Source: Mycoplana azooxidifex
Lineage (GTDB): Bacteria > Pseudomonadota > Alphaproteobacteria > Rhizobiales > Rhizobiaceae
DNA length: 64,000 bases
Assembly: GCF_014196765.1 (NCBI RefSeq)
Contig: NZ_JACIEE010000001.1
Span: forward strand, 62,001-126,000
Direction: 5' to 3'
The position numbers and the translations under genes were made by a program. Shown piece by piece: positions 10,601 to 18,701 of the stretch; positions within the stretch are counted from its first letter, which is position 1, and every line of letters begins with the position of its first letter. The notes under the pieces were generated by a model, which ran no database searches, was not told the DNA's origin, and worked only from the letters and a program-made list of their open reading frames with translations.

Positions 10601-11166
10601 AAGAAATCGAGCCGCACCGGTTCCTCGCTTCCGGGCACGAAGACGTCGAGGATGCCGCCTCGCACGGCATATTCGCCGACTTCGCGGACGGTCGCCACGC
10701 GCTCGAAGCCGTTGCGTTCGAGCCGGGCGGCCAGATCGTCCATCCGAACCTGATTCCCCGGGCGGGCGGCAAAGGCGAGACCGCCGATGACCTGCCGCGG
10801 CGCCATCTTCTGCAGCATGGCATTGACGGTGACGAGAACGATGGCCGGATGCGGCTTGTCGGCGTGTGCGATCAGCGCCGACAGCGCCGACAGCCGGCGC
10901 GCCGAGGTATCCGCGCTCGGCGAGACACGGTCATAGGGCAGACAGTCCCAGCCGGGCAGCGTCAGCACCGGGATGTCGGGTGCTGCGAACCCCAGCATCT
11001 GCTCCATGTCCCCGATCCGCTGGCCGTCCGACATGACATAGGCGACCGGGCCGAGCGTGCGAGCGATCTCGGCAAGCACCAGCGGCTCCGCACCGCTCGG
11101 AACCGAACCGATCGTGGCCGGCTGGCCGATCGTCGCAAGGGCAGAGGTGTCGAGGCCGGGGATCAT
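7654..11166 (-). CDS. mfd: Transcription-repair coupling factor Mfd
   Basis: Displaces RNA polymerase stalled at DNA lesions and recruits the UvrA/UvrB excision machinery. The 1170-residue protein has, in order, the UvrB-homology domains, the CarD-like RNA-polymerase-interaction domain (GSIVVHAEHGIGRFIGL, about 510), the RecG-like translocase with Walker A GDVGFGKTEVALRA and DEEQHFG box, and the C-terminal TRCF domain. Its ATG overlaps the stop of sdhE by four bases (ATGA), so the two genes are translationally coupled. Confidence 0.98.
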   Translation of the reverse strand: MIPGLDTSALATIGQPATIGSVPSGAEPLVLAEIARTLGPVAYVMSDGQRIGDMEQMLGFAAPDIPVLTLPGWDCLPYDRVSPSADTSARRLSALSALIAHADKPHPAIVLVTVNAMLQKMAPRQVIGGLAFAARPGNQVRMDDLAARLERNGFERVATVREVGEYAVRGGILDVFVPGSEEPVRLDFFGDTLESIRTFDPASQRTTGQARSLDLNPMSEVTLTPETISHFRKEYLSLFGAATRDDALYQAVSEGRRYAGMEHWLPLFYDEMETAFDYLKGFRIVTDHAAREAAAERSKLVRDYYEARLSSASAKGQLAQATPYKPVPPGALYLDDDRFAALLNEHDAIRISPFNEHEGEARRVFAIEARAGARWAKAAKDGESAGERVNVFDQVVKYIADLRVAGRKVLVTGWSEGSLDRLMQVLSEHGLGNVVGVTDLSDLRKLKPGEAGSAVLSLENGFETGDLVFIGEQDILGDRMVRRTRRRKRGADFIAEVAGLDEGSIVVHAEHGIGRFIGLRTIEAAGAPHACLELRYADDAKLFLPVENIDLLSRYGGEGTDAILDKLGGVAWQARKAKLKKRLLDMANGLIQIAAARLVRHAPVLAAQDGVYDEFAARFPYDETEDQASAIDAVREDLGAGRPMDRLVCGDVGFGKTEVALRAAYIAAMNGVQVAVVVPTTLLARQHFKTFTDRFRGLPIRLQQASRLVGSKELALTKKEVAEGKTDIVVGTHALLGSSIKFANLGLLVIDEEQHFGVKHKERLKELKSDVHVLTLSATPIPRTLQLAMTGVRELSLITTPPVDRMAVRTFISPFDPLVIRETLMREHYRGGQSFYVCPRLSDLAEIQEFLQQDVPELKVAVAHGQMPATELEDIMNAFYDGRYDVLLSTTIVESGLDVPTANTLIVHRADMFGLAQLYQLRGRVGRSKVRAFALLTLPVNKKLTAPAERRLKVLQSLDTLGAGFQLASHDLDIRGAGNLLGEEQSGHIKEVGFELYQQLLEEAVAEIKGDEEIVDSGWSPQISVGTPVMIPDDYVPDLHLRLGLYRRLGEITELSDIDAFGAELIDRFGPLPLEVQHLLKIVYIKSLCRTANVEKLDAGPKGVVVQFRHKEFPNPAALVGYIAKQGTLAKIRPDQSLFLSRDLPTPEKRLTGAAQLITQLAGLAKQAAA

Positions 11167-11480
11167 TTCGCTTTTCCGAAGGTCTCCGCCGTGACCGGCG
11201 AGAAGTCAGGGGTGAACGCACAGATGCGCGGGAACAGGCCGGTCAGGAAACGGTCCGGAACCGGCCGTTCGCCCGTCACCCACAGGACGAGGTCGCGGTC
11301 ATGCTCCGCCATGATCTCCTCCAACTCGTCCAGTTCGGCTTCGGAGAGCGTCTCGACCTCGGCATCGGCAAAGGTACCGAGCACCAGGTCCATCTCGCGG
11401 ATGCCGCGATGCCAGCAGCGAAAGAGGATGCGCTTGCGGCGCGGTTCGATATCTGCGCTGGAACGTGTGGTGCCCGTCAT
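11163..11480 (-). CDS. sdhE: FAD assembly factor SdhE
   Basis: Small protein that helps insert covalent FAD into succinate dehydrogenase flavoprotein. The 105 residues contain the family signature RCWHRGIREMDLVLG (residues 21-35), where RGxxE is the FAD-attachment motif, and a following acidic helix (LSEAELDELEEI). It is the first gene of a pair with mfd. The succinate dehydrogenase genes are not in the window. Confidence 0.9.
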   Translation of the reverse strand: MTGTTRSSADIEPRRKRILFRCWHRGIREMDLVLGTFADAEVETLSEAELDELEEIMAEHDRDLVLWVTGERPVPDRFLTGLFPRICAFTPDFSPVTAETFGKAK

Positions 11481-11748
11481 GGCCGTCTTTCCCGCATGGC
11501 TAGCCGCCCGTCCGTCTCATTTCGGGCGCACGGTCGAAGCGCAGGCTGCCGGCGGACCGGAAGCGGCCCAGGGCAGGATTCATGCGCAAATTCAAGTTCT
11601 ACCCGCAACCGCCGGCTCTCTTTCGGGGCGTCAGGCGCAGGCGAGCGCCCGGCGCGGATGCACGCAGACGATCGCCGCGTCTCTATAGACGCTGGAAAGC
11701 GGATTGTCAGCCTTGCCAAGCGGCAATTGTCCGGCGCATTTTTGCAGC

Positions 11749-13854
11749 ATGCGTCCTGCCCTGCTCGATCCCCTGTTCGCCTCCCTCGCCTCGCTGCCCG
11801 GCATCGGGCCGAAGACGGGCGAGCTGTTCGCCAAACTGCTCGGCCACGAGAGCATCGACGACTGCCGCGTCATCGACCTCGTGTTCCACCTGCCGCACAG
11901 CCTGATCGACCGGCGCAACCAGCCGGGCATCATGCACGCCCCGCAAGGGGCGATCGTCACCGTATCCGGCCGTGTCGACCGCCACCAGCCGCCGCCGCCC
12001 GGCAAGTCGTCCGTGCCCTACCGCGTCTTCCTGCACGACGATACCGGCGAGCTGGCGCTGACCTTCTTCCGCGCCAAGGGAGACTGGCTGACAAAGAGCC
12101 TGCCGGTGGACGAACAGGTGATCGTCAGCGGCAAGGTGGACTGGTTCAACGGCCGTGCCTCGATGGTCCATCCGGACTTCATGGTGAAGGCCTCGGAGGC
12201 CGCTACCATGCCGCTGGTCGAGCCCGTCTACGGTTTGACGGCGGGACTTTCGCCGCGCACCCTGCGCAAGGCAGTCGAGGCGGCCGTCGAGCGGGTCCCG
12301 CCTCTCCCCGAATGGATCGACGGCCCGCTGGTCGCCCGCCAGGGATTTCCCGCCGCGTCCAACGCCTTTTCCGCCCTCCATCATCCCTGCGACACTCTCG
12401 ATCTCGATCTGCAGGCGCCGGCCCGCCGCCGGCTTGCCTATGACGAGTTCCTGGCCGGCCAGATCTCGCTGGCGCTGGTTCGCCAGACGCTGCGGCGCGT
12501 CGCCGGCCGCCCGGTGACGGCGACAGGCGCCCTGTCGGAGCCGGTGCTGGCCGCCCTGCCGTTTGCGCTCACCGGCAGCCAGCAGACGGCGATCGCCGAG
12601 GTCAAGGCGGACATGGCGACCGACCAGCGCATGCTGCGGCTGCTGCAGGGCGACGTCGGCTCCGGCAAGACGGCCGTCGCCCTGATGGCGATGCTGGCCG
12701 CTGTCGAGTCTGGCGGCCAGGCCGTGCTGATGGCGCCGACGGAGATCCTCGCCCGCCAGCATCATGCGACGCTGTCGAAGATGGCCGAACCCGCCGGCGT
12801 CACCCTCGATGTGCTCACCGGCCGGACCAAAGGCCGGGAACGCGACCAGATCCTGGAGCGCATCGAAAGCGGCGAGACGAACATCGTCGTCGGCACGCAT
12901 GCGCTGTTCCAGGACAACGTCGTCTATCGCGACCTCGCCCTTGCAGTGGTCGACGAGCAGCACCGCTTCGGCGTCCACCAGCGGCTGCGGCTGACGGCGA
13001 AGGGGATCTCGCCACACATGCTGGTGATGACGGCGACGCCGATCCCGCGCACGCTGGTGCTGGCCGCGTTCGGCGACATGGACGTCTCCAAGCTCACCGA
13101 GAAGCCGGCCGGCCGCAAGCCGATCCAGACCGTCATCATGCCGCAGGAGCGGACCGGCGAGATCGTCGAGCGACTGCGTACGGCGATCAGCGAAGGCAAG
13201 AAGGGCTACTGGATCTGCCCGCTCGTCGAGGAAACGGAAGAATCGGACCTGATGTCCGTCGAGGAGCGCCATGCGACGCTTGCCGGCGTCTTCGGCAACG
13301 CGGTCGGCCTCGTGCACGGCCGCATGAGCGGGCCGCAAAAGGACGAGGCGATGCTGGCCTTCAAGAGCGGCGAGACCCGCTTGCTGGTCGCCACCACCGT
13401 GGTCGAGGTCGGCGTCGACGTCCCCGACGCAACCATCATGGTCATAGAGCACGCCGAACGCTTCGGCCTCGCCCAGCTCCACCAGTTGCGCGGCCGCGTC
13501 GGGCGCGGCGACGGCGCCTCGTCCTGTATCCTGCTCTACAAGGGCCCGCTCAGCGAGAACGGACGCGCCCGGCTCGGGATCCTGCGCGAGACCGAGGACG
13601 GCTTCCGCATCGCCGAGGAAGACCTGAAGCTGCGCGGCGAAGGCGAACTGCTCGGTACCCGCCAGTCCGGCACGCCCGGCTTCCTCGTCGCCAGCATCGA
13701 GGCGCATGGCGACCTGCTGGAGATCGCTCGCAAGGAGGCGGCCTACACGCTGGAAAAGGATCCGCAGCTGGAAAGCGAGCGCGGACAGGCGATCCGCACG
13801 CTCCTCTATCTCTACCGCCGCGACGAGGCGATCCGTTTCCTGCGCGCGGGTTAA
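11749..13854 (+). CDS. recG: ATP-dependent DNA helicase RecG
   Basis: Remodels stalled replication forks and branch-migrates Holliday junctions. The 701 residues have an N-terminal wedge/OB domain (VSGRVDRHQ..., about 50-140), Walker A GDVGSGKTAVALMA near residue 300, DEQHRFGVHQR box II and the C-terminal motif DLKLRGEGELLGTRQSG. An in-frame ATG at 11704 exists, but the family begins at MRPALLDPLF (11749); the ribosome site is weak. The stop codon TAA is formed by the first bases of a RIME1 element. Confidence 0.96.
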   Translation: MRPALLDPLFASLASLPGIGPKTGELFAKLLGHESIDDCRVIDLVFHLPHSLIDRRNQPGIMHAPQGAIVTVSGRVDRHQPPPPGKSSVPYRVFLHDDTGELALTFFRAKGDWLTKSLPVDEQVIVSGKVDWFNGRASMVHPDFMVKASEAATMPLVEPVYGLTAGLSPRTLRKAVEAAVERVPPLPEWIDGPLVARQGFPAASNAFSALHHPCDTLDLDLQAPARRRLAYDEFLAGQISLALVRQTLRRVAGRPVTATGALSEPVLAALPFALTGSQQTAIAEVKADMATDQRMLRLLQGDVGSGKTAVALMAMLAAVESGGQAVLMAPTEILARQHHATLSKMAEPAGVTLDVLTGRTKGRERDQILERIESGETNIVVGTHALFQDNVVYRDLALAVVDEQHRFGVHQRLRLTAKGISPHMLVMTATPIPRTLVLAAFGDMDVSKLTEKPAGRKPIQTVIMPQERTGEIVERLRTAISEGKKGYWICPLVEETEESDLMSVEERHATLAGVFGNAVGLVHGRMSGPQKDEAMLAFKSGETRLLVATTVVEVGVDVPDATIMVIEHAERFGLAQLHQLRGRVGRGDGASSCILLYKGPLSENGRARLGILRETEDGFRIAEEDLKLRGEGELLGTRQSGTPGFLVASIEAHGDLLEIARKEAAYTLEKDPQLESERGQAIRTLLYLYRRDEAIRFLRAG

Positions 13855-13959
13855 AGCATGTCGCGCAAAGTGTGCAGTGGTCTTGCGACGACGACATGCA
13901 TAACATCCAAGCGCTAAAGCACAGGAGCGAATCTGAGAGATCGCAACGTACTTTAGCGC
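13852..13959. repeat. Complete RIME1-type element (108 bp)
   Basis: It runs from TAAAGCATGTCGCGC to CTTTAGCGC, exactly 108 bp. The first palindrome pairs GCATGTCG with CGACATGC, and the outer ends TAAAGC / GCTAAAG-type arms are inverted. It fills the whole gap between the convergent genes recG and the DUF502 gene. Its first three bases are the recG stop and its last base is the first base of the complement of the DUF502 stop. It is the same family as the copies at 3464 and 50394. Confidence 0.85.
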
Positions 13960-14663
13960 TATTTCCTGAACTTATCCTTGAGCTTCGCCTTGAACGGCAT
14001 CGGCGCAGCCAGCAGCTTGTCGGGCGGGTTGACAAGGCCGACGGAGATGATCAGCTTGGCGGCATCCTCGGCGCTCATGTCGAGCAGCACGATCTTCTCG
14101 CGCGGCACGAAGACGAGATAGCCGGCGGTGGGAAACGGCGTCGGCGGCAGGAAGCAGGCGACCATGTCGCGCCCCATGGCGTCGAACTTCGACTTCATCT
14201 CGCCCTTGGCATCGGTCGCGATAAACACCACCGACCACAGGCCAGCGCTCGGATATTCGATCAGGCCCGCCTTGTTGAAGGAGGTGCCCTTCTCCTTCAG
14301 CACCGATTCGAAGATCTGCTTGAGGCTCTTGTAGATCGTGCTGACCAGCGGCGTGCGGTTGAGAATCGTCTCTCCGAAATTGACGATCGACCGTCCGATC
14401 AGGTTCTTGCCGAGGAAGCCGACGAGCGTAATCACGACCAGGGCGATCAGGAGCCCGAAGCCGGGGATGGCGAACTGCAGATAGCTCTCGGGATTGTAGC
14501 GATTCGGAATATAGGGCTTCACCCAGCTGTCGGCCCAGTGGATGAACGTCCAGGTCAGCCAGATCGTGATCGCGATCGGCGCGCAGATGACCAGCCCTGT
14601 CAGGAAATTGTTTCGCAGCCGCGTGGCCACGGAAAGTCGCGGAATGATATCGGTCATCGCCAT
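13959..14663 (-). CDS. DUF502 family membrane protein
   Basis: Conserved inner-membrane protein of unknown function. Two hydrophobic segments (FLTGLVICAPIAITIWLTW and the segment around FGLLIALVVITLVGF) are followed by the DUF502 core NRTPLVSTIYKSLKQI, then TGYLVFVPREKI-like strands. The open frame extends to 14741, overlapping the preceding gene. I chose the ATG at 14663 (MAMTDIIPRLS), just after that gene's stop; 14657 is also possible. It is the third gene of a glmS-GNAT-DUF502 run. Confidence 0.85.
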   Translation of the reverse strand: MAMTDIIPRLSVATRLRNNFLTGLVICAPIAITIWLTWTFIHWADSWVKPYIPNRYNPESYLQFAIPGFGLLIALVVITLVGFLGKNLIGRSIVNFGETILNRTPLVSTIYKSLKQIFESVLKEKGTSFNKAGLIEYPSAGLWSVVFIATDAKGEMKSKFDAMGRDMVACFLPPTPFPTAGYLVFVPREKIVLLDMSAEDAAKLIISVGLVNPPDKLLAAPMPFKAKLKDKFRK

Positions 14664-14679
14664 CCAGCCGCCGGGAGCC

Positions 14680-15198
14680 TCAGCCGTAGAAGGCCGGATG
14701 ATAGGTAACCGTTCCGCCCGCGTAAACCGATGAAAACGCAACCCGCATGAAATACTCGTGAGGGATCCCCGGCGAGGTGAAGGCCGGATCCGTAGCGAAG
14801 CCGAACCGGCCGTAATAGGCGGGACTCCCCGCCAGCACGCATCCTTTGGCGTCGAGTGTGCGAAGCCGCTCCAGCCCCGTGCGGACCAGCGTGCTGCCGA
14901 TTCCCGACCGCTGGCGCGACGGCCGGACCGAAATCGGGCCGAGCCCGTACCATCCCTTGCCCTGGCCCCCGCCTTGGCCTTCGCCCTCGCCCGAGATCGT
15001 CACCGGCGAGAAGGCCACGTGGCCGACCACCTCGCCGTCCTCGTCGGCGACGAGCGAGAACGTCAGCGCACCGGCCGCGCGAAGGCGCTCGATGATCGCA
15101 GGCTCGGTGCCGTCGCTGTAGACCATGGGCGCGAAGGCTTCCGCGGTCAGCGCACCGATCGCAGCAACGTCGGCCGGAGTCTCGTCGCGGATGATCAT
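14680..15198 (-). CDS. GNAT family N-acetyltransferase (YhbS-like)
   Basis: The 172-residue protein has the acetyl-CoA binding core of the GNAT fold: VVGHVAFSPV, then GLGPISVRPSRQRSGIGSTLV with the R-x-x-G-I-G pyrophosphate loop near residue 105, and PAYYGRFGF. The arrangement resembles YhbS-type acetyltransferases. Its ATG overlaps the glmS stop by four bases (ATGA), so it is co-translated with glmS. The substrate is unknown. Confidence 0.88.
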   Translation of the reverse strand: MIIRDETPADVAAIGALTAEAFAPMVYSDGTEPAIIERLRAAGALTFSLVADEDGEVVGHVAFSPVTISGEGEGQGGGQGKGWYGLGPISVRPSRQRSGIGSTLVRTGLERLRTLDAKGCVLAGSPAYYGRFGFATDPAFTSPGIPHEYFMRVAFSSVYAGGTVTYHPAFYG

Positions 15199-17021
15199 TC
15201 CACCGTCACCGATTTTGCCAGGTTGCGCGGCTGGTCGACGTCGGTGCCCATGACGACGGCCGTGTGGTAGGCGATCAGCTGGATCGGCAGCGCGTAGAGC
15301 ACCGGCGCAATGATCTCGTCGACCGCCGGCAGCACGATCGTCGCCATCGTCTCGAGCTTCGTCGCGGCCGCGCCGCGCTCGTCGGTGATGAAGATGATCC
15401 GCCCGCCGCGGGCAGCCACTTCCTGCATGTTCGAGACGGTCTTTTCGAAGAAGCGGTCGAACGGCGCGATCACGATCACCGGCATGTTCTCGTCGATCAG
15501 CGCGATCGGCCCGTGCTTCAGTTCGCCGGCCGCATAGCCCTCGGCATGGATGTAGGAAATCTCTTTCAGCTTCAGCGCGCCCTCCAGCGCCAGCGGATAG
15601 CTGGTGCCGCGGCCGAGATAGAGCACGTCGCGGCACTTCGACAACTCGCGCGCCAGAAGCTCGACGGCCGGCTGGATGGTGTTCAGCACGTTGGCGATCA
15701 GCCGCGGCGTCTCGGCGAGGTGGCGCACCAGCGCGTTCTCGTCGGCAGCACTCAGCGTACCGCGGGCATGCGCCGCCTGGATCGCCAGCGAGGCGAGGAC
15801 CGCGAGCTGGCAGGTGAACGCCTTGGTGGAGGCGACGCCGATCTCCGGGCCGGCCAGCGTCGGATAGACGACATCCGCCTCGCGGGCGATGGTCGATTCC
15901 GGCGCGTTCACGATCGCGCCGATCTTCAGCCCCGCTTCCTTGCAGTAGCGCAGCGACGCCAGCGTGTCGGCCGTCTCGCCCGATTGCGAGATGAACAGCG
16001 CCGCCGAGGTCGGGTTCAGCGGCATTTCGCGGTAGCGGAACTCCGAGGCGACGTCGATCTCCACCGGCAGGCGGGCCAGCCGCTCGAACCAGTACTTGCC
16101 GACGAGCCCCGCCAGGTAGGCGGTGCCGCAGGCCGAGATAGCGAGGCTCGAAACCGAAGCGAAATCGATCTCTTCGGCCGGTGTCTTCACCTTGTTTCCG
16201 ATGAAGTCGATATAGTGGCTCAGCGTGTGCGACACGACTTCGGACTGCTCATGGATCTCCTTTTCCATGAAATGCCGGTGGTTGCCCTTGTCGATCATGT
16301 AGGCGGCAGCGCTCGAGACCTGCCGGCGCCGCTCGACGGGATTGCCCTCCAGATCGAAGATGTGGGCCCCGTTGCGCCCGACCACGGCCCAGTCGCCGTC
16401 GACCAGATAGGTGATCTCGGAGGTGAAGGGAGCGAGCGCGATCGCGTCGGAGCCGAGGAACATCTCCCCCTGCCCGTGGCCGATCGCCAGCGGCGGGCCA
16501 TTGCGGGCGACCATGATCGTCGACGGATCGTCCTCGAACATCACCGCCAGCGCATAGGCGCCGCTGACCCGCTGCAGCATCGAAAGCATCGCGTCGCGCC
16601 GGCCATAGCCTTCGCGCCGCAGCTTCGCCAGAAGCTGGGCCACGACCTCCGTGTCGGTCTGGGTGGCGAACTCCGCCCCCCCGGCGATCAGTTCATCCTT
16701 GATCTCGGAGAAATTCTCGATGATGCCGTTGTGAACGACGGCGACGCCGTCGGTGAAATGCGGGTGCGCATTGCCTTCCGTCGGCGCGCCGTGCGTCGCC
16801 CAGCGGGTGTGGGCGATGCCGATCGTGCCGTCGAGCGGCTTTTCGGCTAGTCGCGCCTCCAGATTGACGAGCTTGCCCTCGGCCCGCCGGCGATCGAGCC
16901 GCCCGTCGAGGATGGTCGCGACGCCGGCCGAATCATAGCCGCGATACTCGAGCCGCTTGAGCGCCTCCACCAGCCGCCCGGCCACCGGCCCTGCCCCGAC
17001 GATGCCGACAATACCGCACAT
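15195..17021 (-). CDS. glmS: Glutamine-fructose-6-phosphate aminotransferase (isomerizing)
   Basis: Makes glucosamine-6-phosphate for peptidoglycan and lipid A. The 608 residues begin MCGIVGIVG, so Cys2 is the N-terminal glutaminase nucleophile. This fixes the start at 17021 although the frame is open to 17102. YRGYDSAG is at about 27-34, and two SIS isomerase domains follow (ISACGTAYLAG, SQSGETADTL, STKAFTCQ). GlmU, which acts later in the same UDP-GlcNAc pathway, lies 210 bp upstream on the same strand. Confidence 0.97.
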   Translation of the reverse strand: MCGIVGIVGAGPVAGRLVEALKRLEYRGYDSAGVATILDGRLDRRRAEGKLVNLEARLAEKPLDGTIGIAHTRWATHGAPTEGNAHPHFTDGVAVVHNGIIENFSEIKDELIAGGAEFATQTDTEVVAQLLAKLRREGYGRRDAMLSMLQRVSGAYALAVMFEDDPSTIMVARNGPPLAIGHGQGEMFLGSDAIALAPFTSEITYLVDGDWAVVGRNGAHIFDLEGNPVERRRQVSSAAAYMIDKGNHRHFMEKEIHEQSEVVSHTLSHYIDFIGNKVKTPAEEIDFASVSSLAISACGTAYLAGLVGKYWFERLARLPVEIDVASEFRYREMPLNPTSAALFISQSGETADTLASLRYCKEAGLKIGAIVNAPESTIAREADVVYPTLAGPEIGVASTKAFTCQLAVLASLAIQAAHARGTLSAADENALVRHLAETPRLIANVLNTIQPAVELLARELSKCRDVLYLGRGTSYPLALEGALKLKEISYIHAEGYAAGELKHGPIALIDENMPVIVIAPFDRFFEKTVSNMQEVAARGGRIIFITDERGAAATKLETMATIVLPAVDEIIAPVLYALPIQLIAYHTAVVMGTDVDQPRNLAKSVTVE

Positions 17022-17231
17022 GAAACCACCCCATTTTTGGCCCGGCCGCGCGTGCCACCGACCTTGCAGCGGAAACACGGACCACACGATTGATCGACGC
17101 ATAACGCCCGCCGAAAATCGATTCAGACTTTCGGAGGCATGCGGTGTAGCTGGCGCACTCTGGTAGCGATTTTTGCAGCGAGCGCAATCACCTAGCGCTC
17201 ACTTTCGATTTCATGCGGTAATGCCGATGGC

Positions 17232-18611
17232 CTATTCGGCGGCCTTTTTGCGCGCCGCCTTGACCGCCGCGTTGCGCTCGCGGATCAGCTTCGCGCGCTC
17301 CGGCTTGTTCTCCTGCCGCGCGCGGCCGAAGGCAACCGCATCGTCCGGGACGTCCATTGTGATGATGCTGCCGGAAGCGACATAGGCGCCGTTGCCGATC
17401 GTGACGGGGGCCACCAGCGCCGAATTGGAGCCGATGAAGGCGTTCGCACCGATTCGTGTCTCATGCTTGTTGATGCCGTCGTAGTTGCAGGTGATCGTGC
17501 CGGCGCCAATGTTGCTGCCGGCGCCGACGAAAGCGTCGCCGATATAGGTCAGGTGGTTGACCTTGGCGCCCTCGCCGATCTCCGCCTTCTTCACCTCGCA
17601 GAAATTGCCCACCTTCGATCCGGCGCCGAGGTTGGCCCCCGGGCGCAGCCGCGCGAACGGGCCGACCGTGGCGCCGAGCCCGACATGAGCGCCTTCCAGA
17701 TGCGAGAAGGCATGGATGACCGCGCCGCTCTCCACCGTCACGCCCGGCCCGAACACCACGTTCGGCTCGATCGTCACGTCCTGAGCAATCTGCGTGTCGT
17801 GGGACAAAAACACCGTCTCCGGCGCGATCATCGACACGCCGGAGAGCATCAGCGCGGTGCGCCGCCGCTGCTGCCAGAGCCGCTCGATGAAGGCGAGCTC
17901 GGCGCGGGTGTTGCAGCCGGTCAGTTCCTCCTCCGGTGCTTCGACGGCCGTCGCATGGCCGCCGGCGGCCCGGACCACCTCGACGATGTCGGTCAGGTAA
18001 TACTCGCCCTTGGCATTGGCATTGCCGATCTTTTCGATCAGTTCCAGCGCCTTGCGGCCGTCGATCGCCATCAGGCCGCCGTTGCAATAGGCGATCTCCC
18101 GTTCCTTCGGCGTGGCGTCCTTTTCCTCGCGGATCGCCAGAAGCTCACCATCCTCGACGATCAGGCGGCCATAGCCGAAGGGATCGGCCGCCATGAAGCC
18201 GACGACGACGACGTCGCTGCCTGCGGCAAGCCCGGCGCGTGCGGCCTGCAGGGGCGCCGCAGTCAGGAGCGGCGTGTCGCCGAAGACGACGAGAACGTCG
18301 TCATAGCCTTTTTCGATGGCGCCGCGGGCGGCGAGCACCGCATGCGCCGTGCCGAGCCGTTCCTTCTGGATGAAGGTTTCGGAATGCACCGCCGAATGCC
18401 GAGCGGCCGCCTCCACCTTCTCCGCGTCGCGGCCGAGCACGAGCGCGACCTCGGTGATCCCCGCGCCCGAAAGCGCCTCGACCACATGGGCGATCATCGC
18501 GCGGTTGCCGATCGGATGCAGCACCTTCGATTGCGAGGATTTCATCCTCGTGCTCTCGCCCGCCGCCAGGATGATCGCCAGGCAGCTGCGTTTCGTCTCG
18601 TCCTTGTGCAT
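17232..18611 (-). CDS. glmU: Bifunctional GlcN-1-P acetyltransferase / GlcNAc-1-P uridylyltransferase
   Basis: Catalyses the last two steps to UDP-GlcNAc. The N-terminal pyrophosphorylase has [11 protein letters not shown] (about 14-24) and FGDTPLL. The C-terminal left-handed beta-helix has hexapeptide repeats and the acetyltransferase segment [21 protein letters not shown]. The frame opens at 18647, but GAGG precedes the ATG at 18611 by six bases, giving 459 residues (E. coli 456). The gap to glmS (17022-17231) shows only weak inverted repeats. Confidence 0.96.
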   Translation of the reverse strand: MHKDETKRSCLAIILAAGESTRMKSSQSKVLHPIGNRAMIAHVVEALSGAGITEVALVLGRDAEKVEAAARHSAVHSETFIQKERLGTAHAVLAARGAIEKGYDDVLVVFGDTPLLTAAPLQAARAGLAAGSDVVVVGFMAADPFGYGRLIVEDGELLAIREEKDATPKEREIAYCNGGLMAIDGRKALELIEKIGNANAKGEYYLTDIVEVVRAAGGHATAVEAPEEELTGCNTRAELAFIERLWQQRRRTALMLSGVSMIAPETVFLSHDTQIAQDVTIEPNVVFGPGVTVESGAVIHAFSHLEGAHVGLGATVGPFARLRPGANLGAGSKVGNFCEVKKAEIGEGAKVNHLTYIGDAFVGAGSNIGAGTITCNYDGINKHETRIGANAFIGSNSALVAPVTIGNGAYVASGSIITMDVPDDAVAFGRARQENKPERAKLIRERNAAVKAARKKAAE

Positions 18612-18701
18612 CGACATCCTCGTAAAACTGATCGGGTGCCGTTCCATATCAAACGAGCCCGGTCGGAGACAAAGGGAATCCGCGTCTATGCCTTGCCTCG
18701 T

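Noticed and set aside
17022-17231. glmS riboswitch/ribozyme or terminator between glmU and glmS
   Set aside because: Only weak inverted repeats such as GAGCGC/GCGCTC occur, with no T tract. The glmS ribozyme is a feature of Gram-positive bacteria and its core was not seen.
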